Positions 32,148 through 40,765 of a stretch of 64,000 bases of DNA are shown piece after piece. The DNA comes from an uncultured Bacteroidales bacterium (GTDB taxonomy: Bacteria; Bacteroidota; Bacteroidia; Bacteroidales; Bacteroidaceae), in contig CADAJS010000018.1 in NCBI GenBank assembly GCA_902788315.1, positions 1 through 64,000 of the forward strand, read 5' to 3'. The number at the start of each line of letters is the position of its first letter. The stretch's first letter is position 1. The translations under genes were made by a program, and so were the position numbers. The notes under the pieces are model-generated. The model worked only from the letters and a program-made list of their open reading frames with translations, searched no databases and had not been told where the DNA came from.

Positions 32148-34748
32148 TCAGAGTGTGAGGGTGTAGGTACCACTCTCGTAGTCCTTGGTCTCGGTCTGGC
32201 CGGGCAGGGTGACGGTGGCTGTGGCTCCCTCGGGGATGGTGAAGGTCCATGTGCACTTGTCGCCCTCATACTGCCAGGCGCTCTTGATGAGGCCGGCAGC
32301 CGACTGGTATTCGGCCGAGAGGTGGCCCAGACGCTTGTCGGGCACGGGCTTCATGATGATGTGCTTGAAGCCGGGCTGGGCGGGGTCGGCAGCGATACCG
32401 GCAGCCGTCTCCCAGAGCCACTGGCATACGCAGCCGTAGGCGTAGTGGTTGAAGGAGTTCATGCCGCGGGGGCCCATGCCCTTTTCGACCATGTAGCTGT
32501 TCCAGCGTTCCCAGATGGTGGTGGCGCCGTTATCGACGGAATAGAGCCAGCTGGGGTTCTTGCGCTGGAAGAGGAGGTCGTAGGCGATGTCCTGCATGCC
32601 GTTCTCGGTGAGTGTCTGCATGAGGATGCTGGTGCCGAGGAAGCCTGTCTGGAGGCATCCGTCGTGGTCCTTGAAGTTCTGGCGCAGACGTGCCGTCATG
32701 GCGGCGTGGGCCTCACCCTCGACGAGCTGGTTCTTCAGGGCGAAGAGGGCAGGTGTCTGCATGGTGTTCAGGATGTCGAGCTGGAAGGTGCCGTCGGGGT
32801 TGAGGAACTTCTCCTTGAGGTAGGCAACAGCCTCCTGGTGCATCTTTTCGTAGAGCGCAGCGTCGCGGCCTGTGGCAGCGGCCATGTCGCGCATCATGGC
32901 TGCGTCGATGGCCCAGTAGGAGGCGCTCAGATAGTTCCAATAGACGATGGCCTCGGGCAGGGGACCCTCGGGACCGAATGCGCCTCGGCCCGACGATTCG
33001 AGCGGCTCGTAGCTGAGCCAGTCGGCCCACTGGTAGTTGCCGTTCTCGGTGGTCATGGCCGTGTGCTCGTACTTGGTCTCATAGATGTGGTTCATGAAGC
33101 GGTTCATGGCGTCCCAGTTTTCCTCGATGATGGTGGGGTCGCCAAACTGCTTCCAGACGGTCCAGGGCACGATGATTCCTGCATCGGCCCATCCCAGACG
33201 CATCATGTCGCCGTTGCCATTGCCGTCGCCGGCTCCGTACTGGGCCAGAGGTGCCACGCCGGGGAAGGCGCCGGTGGGCGACTGGGTGTCGCGCATGTCG
33301 CGCATCCACTTGTGGAAGAATCCGTCGGTGTTGGCAAAGAAGGTACCGGTCTCGGTGAACACCTGCGTGTCGGCCGTCCAGCCCAGGCGCTCGTTGCGCT
33401 GCGGGCAGTCGGTGGGCACGGAGAGATAGTTGGAGCGCTGTCCCCAGAGGGTGTTGGAGATGAGCTTGTTCACCGACTCGTCGCCGGTGGTGATGGTGCC
33501 GGTCTCCAGGTTCTTGGCGATGGAGGTCACGGGCACGGACTGGAGCGACTTGATGGTCACCTGGTCGGTGGCGGTGATGGATACGAAGCGATAGCCGTAG
33601 AAGGTGCACTGGGGGTGATAGGCTACGAAGTCCTTGCTCTCGGCAAAGGTATATACGAGTCGCATGCCGATGTCGGGGATGCGCAGGTTCGTGCGGTGGC
33701 AGCTTCCCTCGGGGCCGTCCATGCCGCGGCTCTTGGCACCGTTGCCGTCATTGAGCAGCTCGGCGGGCAGGCAGGTGAGCACGGTGCCCTCGGCAGCCTT
33801 GAAGACAAACGAAGGCACGGCAGCGCAGTTCTGGCCGAAATCGACTACCAGCGTCTCGTCGGGGCCCACGGTGATGGCTTCGCCGGGAGCAAACTGCTTG
33901 GCGATAACCACCTTGCCGAAGGCATCGTCGGTGGCTCCCTCGACATCCTTCCACACGTAAGCCTCTACGGGCGAGAGGGCCAGGTCGGTACGCAGATAGA
34001 TCTCGGCACCCGCTGAGGGCAGTATCTCGCCCTGGAACTCGGTGTTCTCCTCGGGCGTGGAGAGCTTCTCGGGCGTCAGGAAGCCCTGCGGCTCGCGGGC
34101 GTCGTATTCCTCGCCGTCGAAGATGGCTGCATGCTTCACGGGGCCGGCGATTCCGGCTGTCCACGTCTCGGTGTCGGTGCCTAAGAGCTGCTTCGAACCA
34201 TCGGCATACGTGAGTTCCAGCACACCGCGGAAGGCCGGCTTCTTGCCGATCATGCCTTCATGGCCGTGGGGAGTGATAATCTTGTCGGCCCACCATCCGG
34301 GCGTCACCTGTACGGAGAGCTGGTTCTCGGCTCCAGCCTTCTTGTGGAAGGCCTGCGTCACGTCGTAGGTGAAGGAGCGCTTCGTCTTGGCGTAGTGTGT
34401 GAAGCCGGGCTTCAGCACCTCCTCGCCCACGGACTGGCCGTTCAGATAGAGTTGGAAGACACCCAGGCCCGCGGTCATCCATACGGCCTGCTTCACCTTC
34501 TTCTCGTTGCGGATGGTGGAGAGGAACCAGCTGGCGCCGTCGGCAGCCCGTTCGTTCTTGCCTCCGATGCTGCCCGTAACCACGGGTGCGTCGGCTGCAG
34601 AGATCCACTTCGACTCGTTCCATGCCGAGGCATCGAGTGCTTCGGTGCGTGAACCCACGGGGCCTGCGGTCTTTCCGCCACAGCCTGCCATCAGCACGGT
34701 GGCTGCAATCAGGGCCATGCGTGCAAGGACATTACATTTCGTTTTCAT
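32148..34748 (-). CDS. GH78 alpha-L-rhamnosidase lipoprotein
   Basis: 866 residues with a lipoprotein signal (MALIAATVLMAGCGG, lipobox MAGC). An N-terminal beta-sandwich (FYLNG-type segment VFQLYLNGQSVGEEVLKPGFTHY) and a second one (LVVDFGQNCA) precede the (alpha/alpha)6 barrel, which carries the GH78 hallmark YLSVPTDCPQRNERLGWTADTQVF with the general-acid Glu, plus GWADAGIIVPWTVWKQFGD and TTIWERWNSY. It hydrolyses terminal alpha-L-rhamnose from plant or bacterial glycans, probably at the cell surface or periplasm. It is 68 bp behind the histidine phosphatase gene and may share its promoter. Confidence 0.94.
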   Translation of the reverse strand: MKTKCNVLARMALIAATVLMAGCGGKTAGPVGSRTEALDASAWNESKWISAADAPVVTGSIGGKNERAADGASWFLSTIRNEKKVKQAVWMTAGLGVFQLYLNGQSVGEEVLKPGFTHYAKTKRSFTYDVTQAFHKKAGAENQLSVQVTPGWWADKIITPHGHEGMIGKKPAFRGVLELTYADGSKQLLGTDTETWTAGIAGPVKHAAIFDGEEYDAREPQGFLTPEKLSTPEENTEFQGEILPSAGAEIYLRTDLALSPVEAYVWKDVEGATDDAFGKVVIAKQFAPGEAITVGPDETLVVDFGQNCAAVPSFVFKAAEGTVLTCLPAELLNDGNGAKSRGMDGPEGSCHRTNLRIPDIGMRLVYTFAESKDFVAYHPQCTFYGYRFVSITATDQVTIKSLQSVPVTSIAKNLETGTITTGDESVNKLISNTLWGQRSNYLSVPTDCPQRNERLGWTADTQVFTETGTFFANTDGFFHKWMRDMRDTQSPTGAFPGVAPLAQYGAGDGNGNGDMMRLGWADAGIIVPWTVWKQFGDPTIIEENWDAMNRFMNHIYETKYEHTAMTTENGNYQWADWLSYEPLESSGRGAFGPEGPLPEAIVYWNYLSASYWAIDAAMMRDMAAATGRDAALYEKMHQEAVAYLKEKFLNPDGTFQLDILNTMQTPALFALKNQLVEGEAHAAMTARLRQNFKDHDGCLQTGFLGTSILMQTLTENGMQDIAYDLLFQRKNPSWLYSVDNGATTIWERWNSYMVEKGMGPRGMNSFNHYAYGCVCQWLWETAAGIAADPAQPGFKHIIMKPVPDKRLGHLSAEYQSAAGLIKSAWQYEGDKCTWTFTIPEGATATVTLPGQTETKDYESGTYTLTL

Positions 34749-34816
34749 TGAATTTGTTTTTAATGGGGTTTATTGGTTGTTGTTGGATCTATGGGAGTAT
34801 ATGGGGACCGTATGGA

Positions 34817-36103
34817 TTACAGCTCCTTGAGGCGCTGCTGCCAATAGGTGCGGATGTCCTGCCAGTGGTAGTAGGGATATGCGTCGGTGGCCACTTCGGG
34901 CACTCGCTTCTCCTCCTCGTTGAGCAGGAACTTCACCAGAAGGTCGTCGCTGCCCGGCTTCCGATACCATATCATCTGCAGGTTGCCGGCCATGGGCGAG
35001 ACGCGGAAGCTCACCCAGTGGCGATGGAAGCGGGAGAGATGCTTCTCGGGTGTGTCGTAGCAGCCGTCGAGGCGCAGGATGTAGCACAGGGGGATGAGGA
35101 CTGCATCGTGGCCGAAGCGCAGCTCGGCCGCAGGCGAACCGGTGGCGAGTGCCTGGTCGGCGCAGTCCAGGATGTGCTCCAGCAGATGGCGGTGCACCTG
35201 ATAGTTACGGTTGGCAGAGGGGAAGAAGCCTCGGTTGCGTCCCCATTCGAGATTCTCGATGAGCATCATGTGGATACACTCGTCGGTGGTGATGGCATCG
35301 TCGAGCGTGATGCCCAGCTCGGGGAGGCTCTGCATATCTTCGGCTACGGAGTAGAACTGCTTGTTGAAGGTATCTGCCTCCTGGGCTTTCCCGCGGAAGT
35401 AATCGGCGTTCACTAACCGCTCCAGGATGTGGCAGCGGTCGTAGAGACGCTGCTGCTCGTCGCTGATGCGCTTCATCGTGGCCTCGTGCGTGGCGACATG
35501 CTCACAGCTGTCGGGGTTGCCCTCGCTGAAGTTGGCCACGAAGAACATATCCTCGGGTTTCGACTGTGTGGTGACGCTGAGCGAGGGGTTCTGCCGCTGC
35601 AGTTCCTCACAGAAGTGGCGCATGCTCTCCTGGCAGCGGCCCACGACGGAGGAGTGGGCACTGACGGCTCCGGGACGGGAGAGCAATTCCTCGCAGTGGG
35701 CGTAGAGGCGGCGTGCAATGCCTTGGTGCTGATGGGCACCCAGCGATGTGAGTTCGCCCATGTGGGGCTGAGCGTCGCGCCAGATGGCCTTCAGCCGGGG
35801 CAGCACGCTCTCGCCCAGCGGAGTGAGCGCGTCCTGCTTCCTGGCATCCTCGAGGACGTGTATCAGGTTCTCATACGTCTGCGTCATCGTCAGATAGCGC
35901 GAGCCGTGGCGACCGTAATGGCTGATATAGACGGGGCTGTAGCCCTCGGGAGCAGGCGTCCAGCTGAGCGTACGGTCGTGGGGATAAGCCATATAGACTC
36001 CGCCCGCCTTGCGCGGATCGGCCCGCATCTCACGCCGGGTGGCCTGTCCGGACATGTTCAGGCACAGCCCGCTCAACAACATCACATACAAGAATCTTTT
36101 CAT
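34817..36103 (-). CDS. Secreted histidine acid phosphatase (MINPP/phytase-like)
   Basis: 428 residues with signal peptide MKRFLYVMLLSGLCLNMSGQ. Branch 2 histidine phosphatase motifs: YISHYGRHGSRYL (RHGxR, His66 being the phosphorylated residue) and the proton-donor motif LRFGHDAVLIPL (His332-Asp333). The large alpha-domain between them and overall length fit multiple inositol-polyphosphate phosphatases and phytases, which release phosphate from inositol hexakisphosphate outside the cytoplasm. It has a full-consensus promoter that is nearly identical to that of rnr. The GH78 gene follows it. Confidence 0.9.
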   Translation of the reverse strand: MKRFLYVMLLSGLCLNMSGQATRREMRADPRKAGGVYMAYPHDRTLSWTPAPEGYSPVYISHYGRHGSRYLTMTQTYENLIHVLEDARKQDALTPLGESVLPRLKAIWRDAQPHMGELTSLGAHQHQGIARRLYAHCEELLSRPGAVSAHSSVVGRCQESMRHFCEELQRQNPSLSVTTQSKPEDMFFVANFSEGNPDSCEHVATHEATMKRISDEQQRLYDRCHILERLVNADYFRGKAQEADTFNKQFYSVAEDMQSLPELGITLDDAITTDECIHMMLIENLEWGRNRGFFPSANRNYQVHRHLLEHILDCADQALATGSPAAELRFGHDAVLIPLCYILRLDGCYDTPEKHLSRFHRHWVSFRVSPMAGNLQMIWYRKPGSDDLLVKFLLNEEEKRVPEVATDAYPYYHWQDIRTYWQQRLKEL

Positions 36104-36133
36104 TCAACCAGTGTTAAAAGCTTTTCTGCCCTG

Positions 36134-36164
36134 CAAAGTTATGAATAAGTGAGCAGAGTGCAAA
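36134..36164 (-). promoter_or_regulatory. Phytase promoter, copy of the 31-bp rnr promoter module
   Basis: The minus strand has TTTG at 36164-36161, 19 nt, then TAACTTTG at 36141-36134, ending 30 nt before the start. It matches the rnr promoter at 27 of 31 positions, including the spacer (TTTGCACTCTGCTCACTTAT here). Confidence 0.88.
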
Positions 36165-36272
36165 GGGAAAGACGAAGTTTTTCGCTTTTGCACTCTCGAG
36201 CGGAAGTAACATCGGCGAAGCCAGAGTTACGCGCTCGGCCCTTTGGGACGCTTCTGCCACGAAGTGGTGTTG

Positions 36273-36296
36273 AAGAATAAGTGAGCAGAGTGCAAA
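36273..36296. repeat. Decayed third copy of the promoter module
   Basis: GAATAAGTGAGCAGAGTGCA followed by AA repeats 36144-36164 exactly, but the preceding CAAAGTTAT is replaced, so the -7 box is lost. Both copies continue with A-rich AAAGACG. The copies are 132 bp apart. Confidence 0.75.
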
Positions 36297-36333
36297 ATGA
36301 AAGACGCGAGTTACATAACGTGCCGCGCGGTGC

Positions 36334-36400
36334 TTTATCACACGTGATAAAAGAGTTTATCACACGTGATAAAGTCCCCAGGAACACGTTATGGGAAATA
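36334..36400. repeat. REP-like palindrome pair with flank
   Basis: Two identical units TTTATCACACGTGATAAA at 36334-36351 and 36356-36373, joined by AGAG (22-bp period). The flank GTCCCCAGGAACACGTTATG after them matches that at 32-51. Confidence 0.9.
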
Positions 36401-36442
36401 TACTCGAGGTTGCTGGTGGCCCAGACACATGTAGCGGTTCTT

Positions 36443-36505
36443 TTTCCCACGTGTGGGAAAGTCTCGCGCAGCACGCCTCATCGCCTTTTCCCACACGTGG
36501 GAAAA
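36443..36505. repeat. REP-like palindromes with TTTCCC stems, 44-bp spacing
   Basis: TTTCCCAC-GT-GTGGGAAA at 36443-36460 and TTTCCCAC-AC-GTGGGAAA at 36487-36504, starting exactly 44 bp apart. The linker GTCTCGCGCAGCACG resembles the flank of the TTTATC units and of the pair at 52613. Confidence 0.88.
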
Positions 36506-36838
36506 TACGCTGCGGCACGCCCGGCTGACGTGAGGTTTACGTACATTATTATATATACGCGCGTACACGAGAGCGAGCGAGAGTGTGGTAAATTTTCCTG
36601 TTTCCCACCCTTCTGGAAGTCCATCCGAGGATGCATAGGGCGGAAAGACGGACGAGGGCGGACGACGGGCTGACCGACAGACCGGAAATTGACAGACAGA
36701 AACATCAAAAGAATAATGGGAAAAAACTTTTTGGGAAACTTTTACTATAGGCAAGAAATGTTAATGCGCTAATAAATAATGAGTTGAGATTTTGTTTTGG
36801 AAAACTTTTATTTTTGCCTGCATTTTCTGATGTTTTAT
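36506..36838. other. A/T-rich upstream region of nrdD
   Basis: No gene was recognised. The stretch changes from GC-rich to A/T-rich near 36700. A second -7-like box TATTTTTG occurs at 36809-36816 with only a weak -33 (GTTG at 36783), so an additional promoter is possible. Confidence 0.4.
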
Positions 36839-36870
36839 TTTGGTTAATTCGGAGAGGTTTTCTAACTTTG
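36839..36870 (+). promoter_or_regulatory. Promoter of nrdDG
   Basis: TTTG at 36839-36842, a 20-nt spacer and TAACTTTG at 36863-36870, a full consensus match. It leaves a leader of about 70 nt before the start at 36947. Confidence 0.88.
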
Positions 36871-36946
36871 TAGTCGATTTCGGATGATATGGAAATCCAC
36901 CTAACGCGAAACAAACAGAACCAACACATAGCACCATCTAACAAGT

Positions 36947-39103
36947 ATGATTGTCATTAAACGGGACGGCTCGAAGGAGGAGTTTAACAGAGCCAAGATC
37001 AAAAACGCCATTATCGGGGCGTTCCAGTCGGTTTCCGACCTGGATGAAGAGAAGATAAAGAGTGTGGCCACAGACCTGAGCGAGAGCATTTCGGTGCGCG
37101 ACGGGTTTACGGTGGAGGAAATCCAGAACCGCGTGGAGCTGGCGCTGATGCAGAACGGCTACTATCGCGAGGCCAAGTGCTACATCCTGTATCGCCAGCA
37201 ACATGCCGAGGCACGCTTCATCAAGGAGCGTATCGACTACATGAACGAGTATAGCCGCTCGAGCGACAATGCCGCCACGGCCAGCGAGACGGATGCCAAC
37301 GCCAACGTGACGATGAAGAACGTGGCCAACCTCGAGGGCGAGGTCTATAAGACCACCAACCGCGTCATCCAGCGCCAGCGCATGAAGGACAAGCTGAACC
37401 AGATGTTCCCCGAGGTGGCCAAGCAATATGAGCAGGACCTGAACCACCATATCATCTACACGCACGACGAGGCCTCGACCCCCGTGCTGAAGCAGTACTG
37501 CATGGCCGTATCGCTCTATCCGCTGATGACCGAGGGCGTGGGCAACATCGACGGTGTCACCCCCGGCCCACCCAACGACCTGCAGTCCTTCTCGGGTCAG
37601 ATTACGAACCTGACCTTCCTCCTCTCGTCCCAATGTAAGGGCGCCGTAGCCTTTGGCGAATATTTCGTGGTGCTCAACTACTATATTATATCCGAGTTCG
37701 GTCCCCAGTGGTACGACCACCTGGACGATGTGGCCACCACGGAGTGCTGCCTGCAGAAGCGTACCGTGCGCGACCATATCCTGAAGGCCTTCAAGCAGTT
37801 TATCTGGGGCATCAACCAGCCGGCAGGCAACCGCAGCTATCAGTCGCCCTTCACGAACGTAAGCTACTACGACCACACCTACTTCGACAGCCTCTTTGCC
37901 GACTTCTGCTATCCCGACGGCACACGACCCGAGTGGAAGGCTGTGGACACGCTGCAGCGCATGTTCATGAAGTGGTTCAACCAGCTGCGTCTGAAGCAGG
38001 TGCTCACCTTCCCCGTGGAGACAATGGCTATGGTCTATGACCCCGAGACAAAGGACATCATCGACAAGGACTACAAGGAATTCACCGCCGAGATGTATGC
38101 CGAGGGCCACAGCTTCTTCACCTACATCTCGGACAGCGCCGACTCGCTGGCCTCCTGCTGCCGCCTGAAGAACGAGCTCACGGAGAACACCTTCAACCCC
38201 ACCAGCGGACTGACGGGCGTCATGACTGGCTCGTGCAACGTGATCACGCTGAACATCAACCGCATCGTGCAGGATGCCAAGCGCACCGTACAGGGCACCG
38301 AGGGCGACCACGACTTCTACGCCTTCCTGCGGCTCTATCTGACCAACATCCTGGAGCGTGTCTATAAGTACCATATCGCCTACAAGTCCATGCTCTACGA
38401 GATGGAGGACCGCAAGATGTTTGCAGCCTCGAACGGCGGCTACATATATATCTCGAAGCTCTACTCGACCATCGGCATCAACGGCCTGAACGAGGCCGCA
38501 CGATTCCTGGGCCTGGAGGTGGACAACAATCCCGAGTATATCAAGTTCCTGCAGCTCATCCTGGGCACCATCAAGGAGGAGAACAAGCGCCACTCCATCC
38601 ACGACAAGAAGAAGCCCTTCCTGTTCAACAGCGAAGTGGTGCCTGCCGAAGGACTGGGCGGAAAGAACTACCGCTGGGACAAGGAAGACGGCTACTGGGT
38701 GCCCGAGGACGAGAACCTCTACAACTCCTATTTCTACGACGCCCACGACGACACCCGCGTGCTGGACAAGTTCATCCTGCACGGACGCCAGACCTATCAG
38801 TTTACCGATGGCGGATCGGCCCTCCATTGCAACCTGCAGGACCATCTCTCGAAGGAGCAGTATCTCAAGCTCATCGACTTCGCCATCGAGAACGGCACGT
38901 CGTACTACACCTTCAACATCCCCAACTCGAAGTGCGAGAGCTGCGGGCACATCATCAAGAAGCCCATCGAGATATGTCCCTGCTGCGGCTCCAACAATAT
39001 CACCCAGTACACCCGCATCATCGGCTACCTGCGTCCCATCCCCGCTTTCGGACGTGACCGCCAGATAGAGGCCGCCAAGCGTACTTACAGTTGCAACCTG
39101 TGA
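36947..39103 (+). CDS. nrdD: Anaerobic ribonucleoside-triphosphate reductase
   Basis: 718 residues. The N-terminal ATP-cone (MIVIKRDGSKEEFNRAKIKNAI..., about 1-95) provides allosteric control. The large glycyl-radical barrel follows, and the C-terminus has the Zn-binding Cys pairs (CESCGHIIKKP and CPCCGS) and the glycyl-radical loop TRIIGYLRP. It reduces NTPs to dNTPs without oxygen, using formate and the radical placed by NrdG. The TGATG junction couples it to nrdG. An anaerobic lifestyle fits the organism. Confidence 0.96.
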   Translation: MIVIKRDGSKEEFNRAKIKNAIIGAFQSVSDLDEEKIKSVATDLSESISVRDGFTVEEIQNRVELALMQNGYYREAKCYILYRQQHAEARFIKERIDYMNEYSRSSDNAATASETDANANVTMKNVANLEGEVYKTTNRVIQRQRMKDKLNQMFPEVAKQYEQDLNHHIIYTHDEASTPVLKQYCMAVSLYPLMTEGVGNIDGVTPGPPNDLQSFSGQITNLTFLLSSQCKGAVAFGEYFVVLNYYIISEFGPQWYDHLDDVATTECCLQKRTVRDHILKAFKQFIWGINQPAGNRSYQSPFTNVSYYDHTYFDSLFADFCYPDGTRPEWKAVDTLQRMFMKWFNQLRLKQVLTFPVETMAMVYDPETKDIIDKDYKEFTAEMYAEGHSFFTYISDSADSLASCCRLKNELTENTFNPTSGLTGVMTGSCNVITLNINRIVQDAKRTVQGTEGDHDFYAFLRLYLTNILERVYKYHIAYKSMLYEMEDRKMFAASNGGYIYISKLYSTIGINGLNEAARFLGLEVDNNPEYIKFLQLILGTIKEENKRHSIHDKKKPFLFNSEVVPAEGLGGKNYRWDKEDGYWVPEDENLYNSYFYDAHDDTRVLDKFILHGRQTYQFTDGGSALHCNLQDHLSKEQYLKLIDFAIENGTSYYTFNIPNSKCESCGHIIKKPIEICPCCGSNNITQYTRIIGYLRPIPAFGRDRQIEAAKRTYSCNL

Positions 39104-39573
39104 TGAAGTACGTCGATGTAAAGGAGGTCTTTGCCGAGATTCCCGACGAGATCACCCTGGCCATCAGCATCAGCGGCTGCCCCATCCGTTGCCCAGGCTG
39201 TCACAGCCAGTACCTGTGGGCCGATGTGGGAGAAGAACTGACCGTCGAAGCCCTGTCATCCTTGGTGACAGGGCATCGCGGTATCACATGCCTCTGCTTC
39301 ATGGGAGGCGACCAGGACCCGACCGAGGTGGACCGCCTGGCACGCTGGGTGAAGGAGCACTCTGCCGTACGCACCGCCTGGTACAGCGGTCGTAGCCGCT
39401 TGGCTCCGGAGGTGGAACTCTCCCATTTCGATTACGTGAAGCTGGGCCCGTACGACGAGAAGCGCGGCCCGCTGAATCAGCCCACCACCAATCAGGTGCT
39501 CTATCGCATCCGCGACGGGCAGATGGAGGACATCACCTCGCGTTTCTGGAAAAAGTCGGTGCTCGGGCTCTGA
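39103..39573 (+). CDS. nrdG: Anaerobic ribonucleotide reductase activating protein
   Basis: 156 residues from the ATG at 39103, which shares one base with the nrdD stop (TGATG); the frame also opens at a TTG at 39091, which is not needed. Radical-SAM enzyme with the CxxxCxxC cluster motif in ISGCPIRCPGCHS and the short-form sequence FMGGDQDP. It cleaves S-adenosylmethionine to generate the glycyl radical in NrdD. Confidence 0.93.
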   Translation: MKYVDVKEVFAEIPDEITLAISISGCPIRCPGCHSQYLWADVGEELTVEALSSLVTGHRGITCLCFMGGDQDPTEVDRLARWVKEHSAVRTAWYSGRSRLAPEVELSHFDYVKLGPYDEKRGPLNQPTTNQVLYRIRDGQMEDITSRFWKKSVLGL

Positions 39574-39612
39574 ACGGACACTACTTTTTTGTACTGCTAC
39601 ATCTTTTGGTAT

Positions 39613-40725
39613 ATGGAAAAAGAAAGAATCATATTTTTAGACTATCTGCGTGTCGTGGCCTGCCTGATGGTGATGCTCGTGCATGCGAGTGAGAACTTCT
39701 ATGGTGCCGACTCGTCGGGACTGGCGGGCAACATGTCGATGCTGGCCAATGAGGCGAACCGCTTCTGGGTGAGCTTCTGGGACGGCGGTGTGAGCCGCAC
39801 GTCGGTTCCGCTGTTTATGATTGCCTCTGCCTTCCTGCTGGCTCCCATGCCGGCGGGGCAGACGATGACGGGATTCTATCGCCGCCGCTTCCTGCGTATC
39901 CTGCCGCCGTTCGTCTGCTTCCTGCTGCTCTACACGTTCCTGCCGCTGGCTTGGGGCGGAATGACGTGGGAACAGTCGATGAACGACCTGCGCCTGCTGC
40001 CGTTCAACTTCCCCTCGATGGCCGGACACCTGTGGTTCATGTACCCCCTCATCAGCCTCTACCTTATTATTCCCGTCATCTCGCCGTGGCTGGAGCGTGC
40101 CACGAAGCGTGAGGAACAGATCTTCATCGGCCTCTTCGCCTTCACCACGCTGATACCCTGGCTCCATACCTTCGTGACGCCCGAACTCTGGGGCGAGTGC
40201 TTCTGGAACCAGTTCTCGGCCTTCTGGTACTGCTCGGGCTATGTGGGCTACCTCGTGCTGGCTCATTACATCCGCGTTCATCTCGACTGGTCCAGGCAGA
40301 AGCGGCTCACGATGGGGTGGACGTGTTTCCTCGTGGGCGCCGCCTTCACCGCCTGGAGCTTCTGGTGGAAGGGCATTCCCGGTCAGCTGATCGAGACTCC
40401 GCTGGTGGAGTGGTCGTGGTCCTTCTGCACGCCCAACGTGCTGCTGGCCACCTTTGGCCTCTTCCTCCTGTTCACCACCATCCGGCAGTCGCGTGCGCCG
40501 CGGCTGGTGACGTCGCTGAGCAAGTGCTCCTTCGGCATGTACCTGATGCACATGTTCTTCCTGGCCCCCATCGCTGCCTACTTTGTGAATGGCGACCAGG
40601 CCCACCCGCTGCTGCCCGTGGGGCTGGCCATCCCGGTTATCGCCGTGCTGTCCTACATGTGCAGCTACGCCACGACGTGGCTCCTCTCGCACCTGCCTGG
40701 CAGCAAGTGGTTCGTGGGATGCTGA
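39613..40725 (+). CDS. Acyltransferase family 3 membrane protein
   Basis: 370 residues from MEKERIIFLDYLRVVACLMV at 39613; an upstream TTG frame start at 39589 is less likely. About ten hydrophobic helices and the N-terminal DYLRVVACLMVMLVHASENF, with the conserved Arg and His of the OafA/WecH group, identify it. FRRRFLRILPPF-like segment YRRRFLRILPPFVCF and MAGHLWFMYPLISLYLIIPV are also typical. It probably O-acetylates a surface or exopolysaccharide sugar at the inner membrane; the acceptor is unknown. It follows nrdG by 39 bp but is functionally unrelated. Confidence 0.88.
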   Translation: MEKERIIFLDYLRVVACLMVMLVHASENFYGADSSGLAGNMSMLANEANRFWVSFWDGGVSRTSVPLFMIASAFLLAPMPAGQTMTGFYRRRFLRILPPFVCFLLLYTFLPLAWGGMTWEQSMNDLRLLPFNFPSMAGHLWFMYPLISLYLIIPVISPWLERATKREEQIFIGLFAFTTLIPWLHTFVTPELWGECFWNQFSAFWYCSGYVGYLVLAHYIRVHLDWSRQKRLTMGWTCFLVGAAFTAWSFWWKGIPGQLIETPLVEWSWSFCTPNVLLATFGLFLLFTTIRQSRAPRLVTSLSKCSFGMYLMHMFFLAPIAAYFVNGDQAHPLLPVGLAIPVIAVLSYMCSYATTWLLSHLPGSKWFVGC

Positions 40726-40730
40726 TTTTT

Positions 40731-40765
40731 AGTTCATAGTTCATAGTTCATAGTTTATAGTTATG
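40731..40765. repeat. Heptamer repeat AGTTCAT reaching the GH3 start codon
   Basis: Three AGTTCAT units (40731, 40738, 40745), then AGTTTAT and AGTTATG; the last contains the ATG of the GH3 gene at 40763. This is the reverse complement of the ATGAACT heptamers found at 151-178, 28128-28148 and 29497-29524. Confidence 0.88.

Noticed and set aside
36938..38950. 670-codon minus-strand open frame opposite nrdD
   Set aside because: It is a shadow of a high-GC gene: nrdD has full family motifs and a promoter on the plus strand, and the antisense product is low-complexity Val/Leu/Gly-rich.
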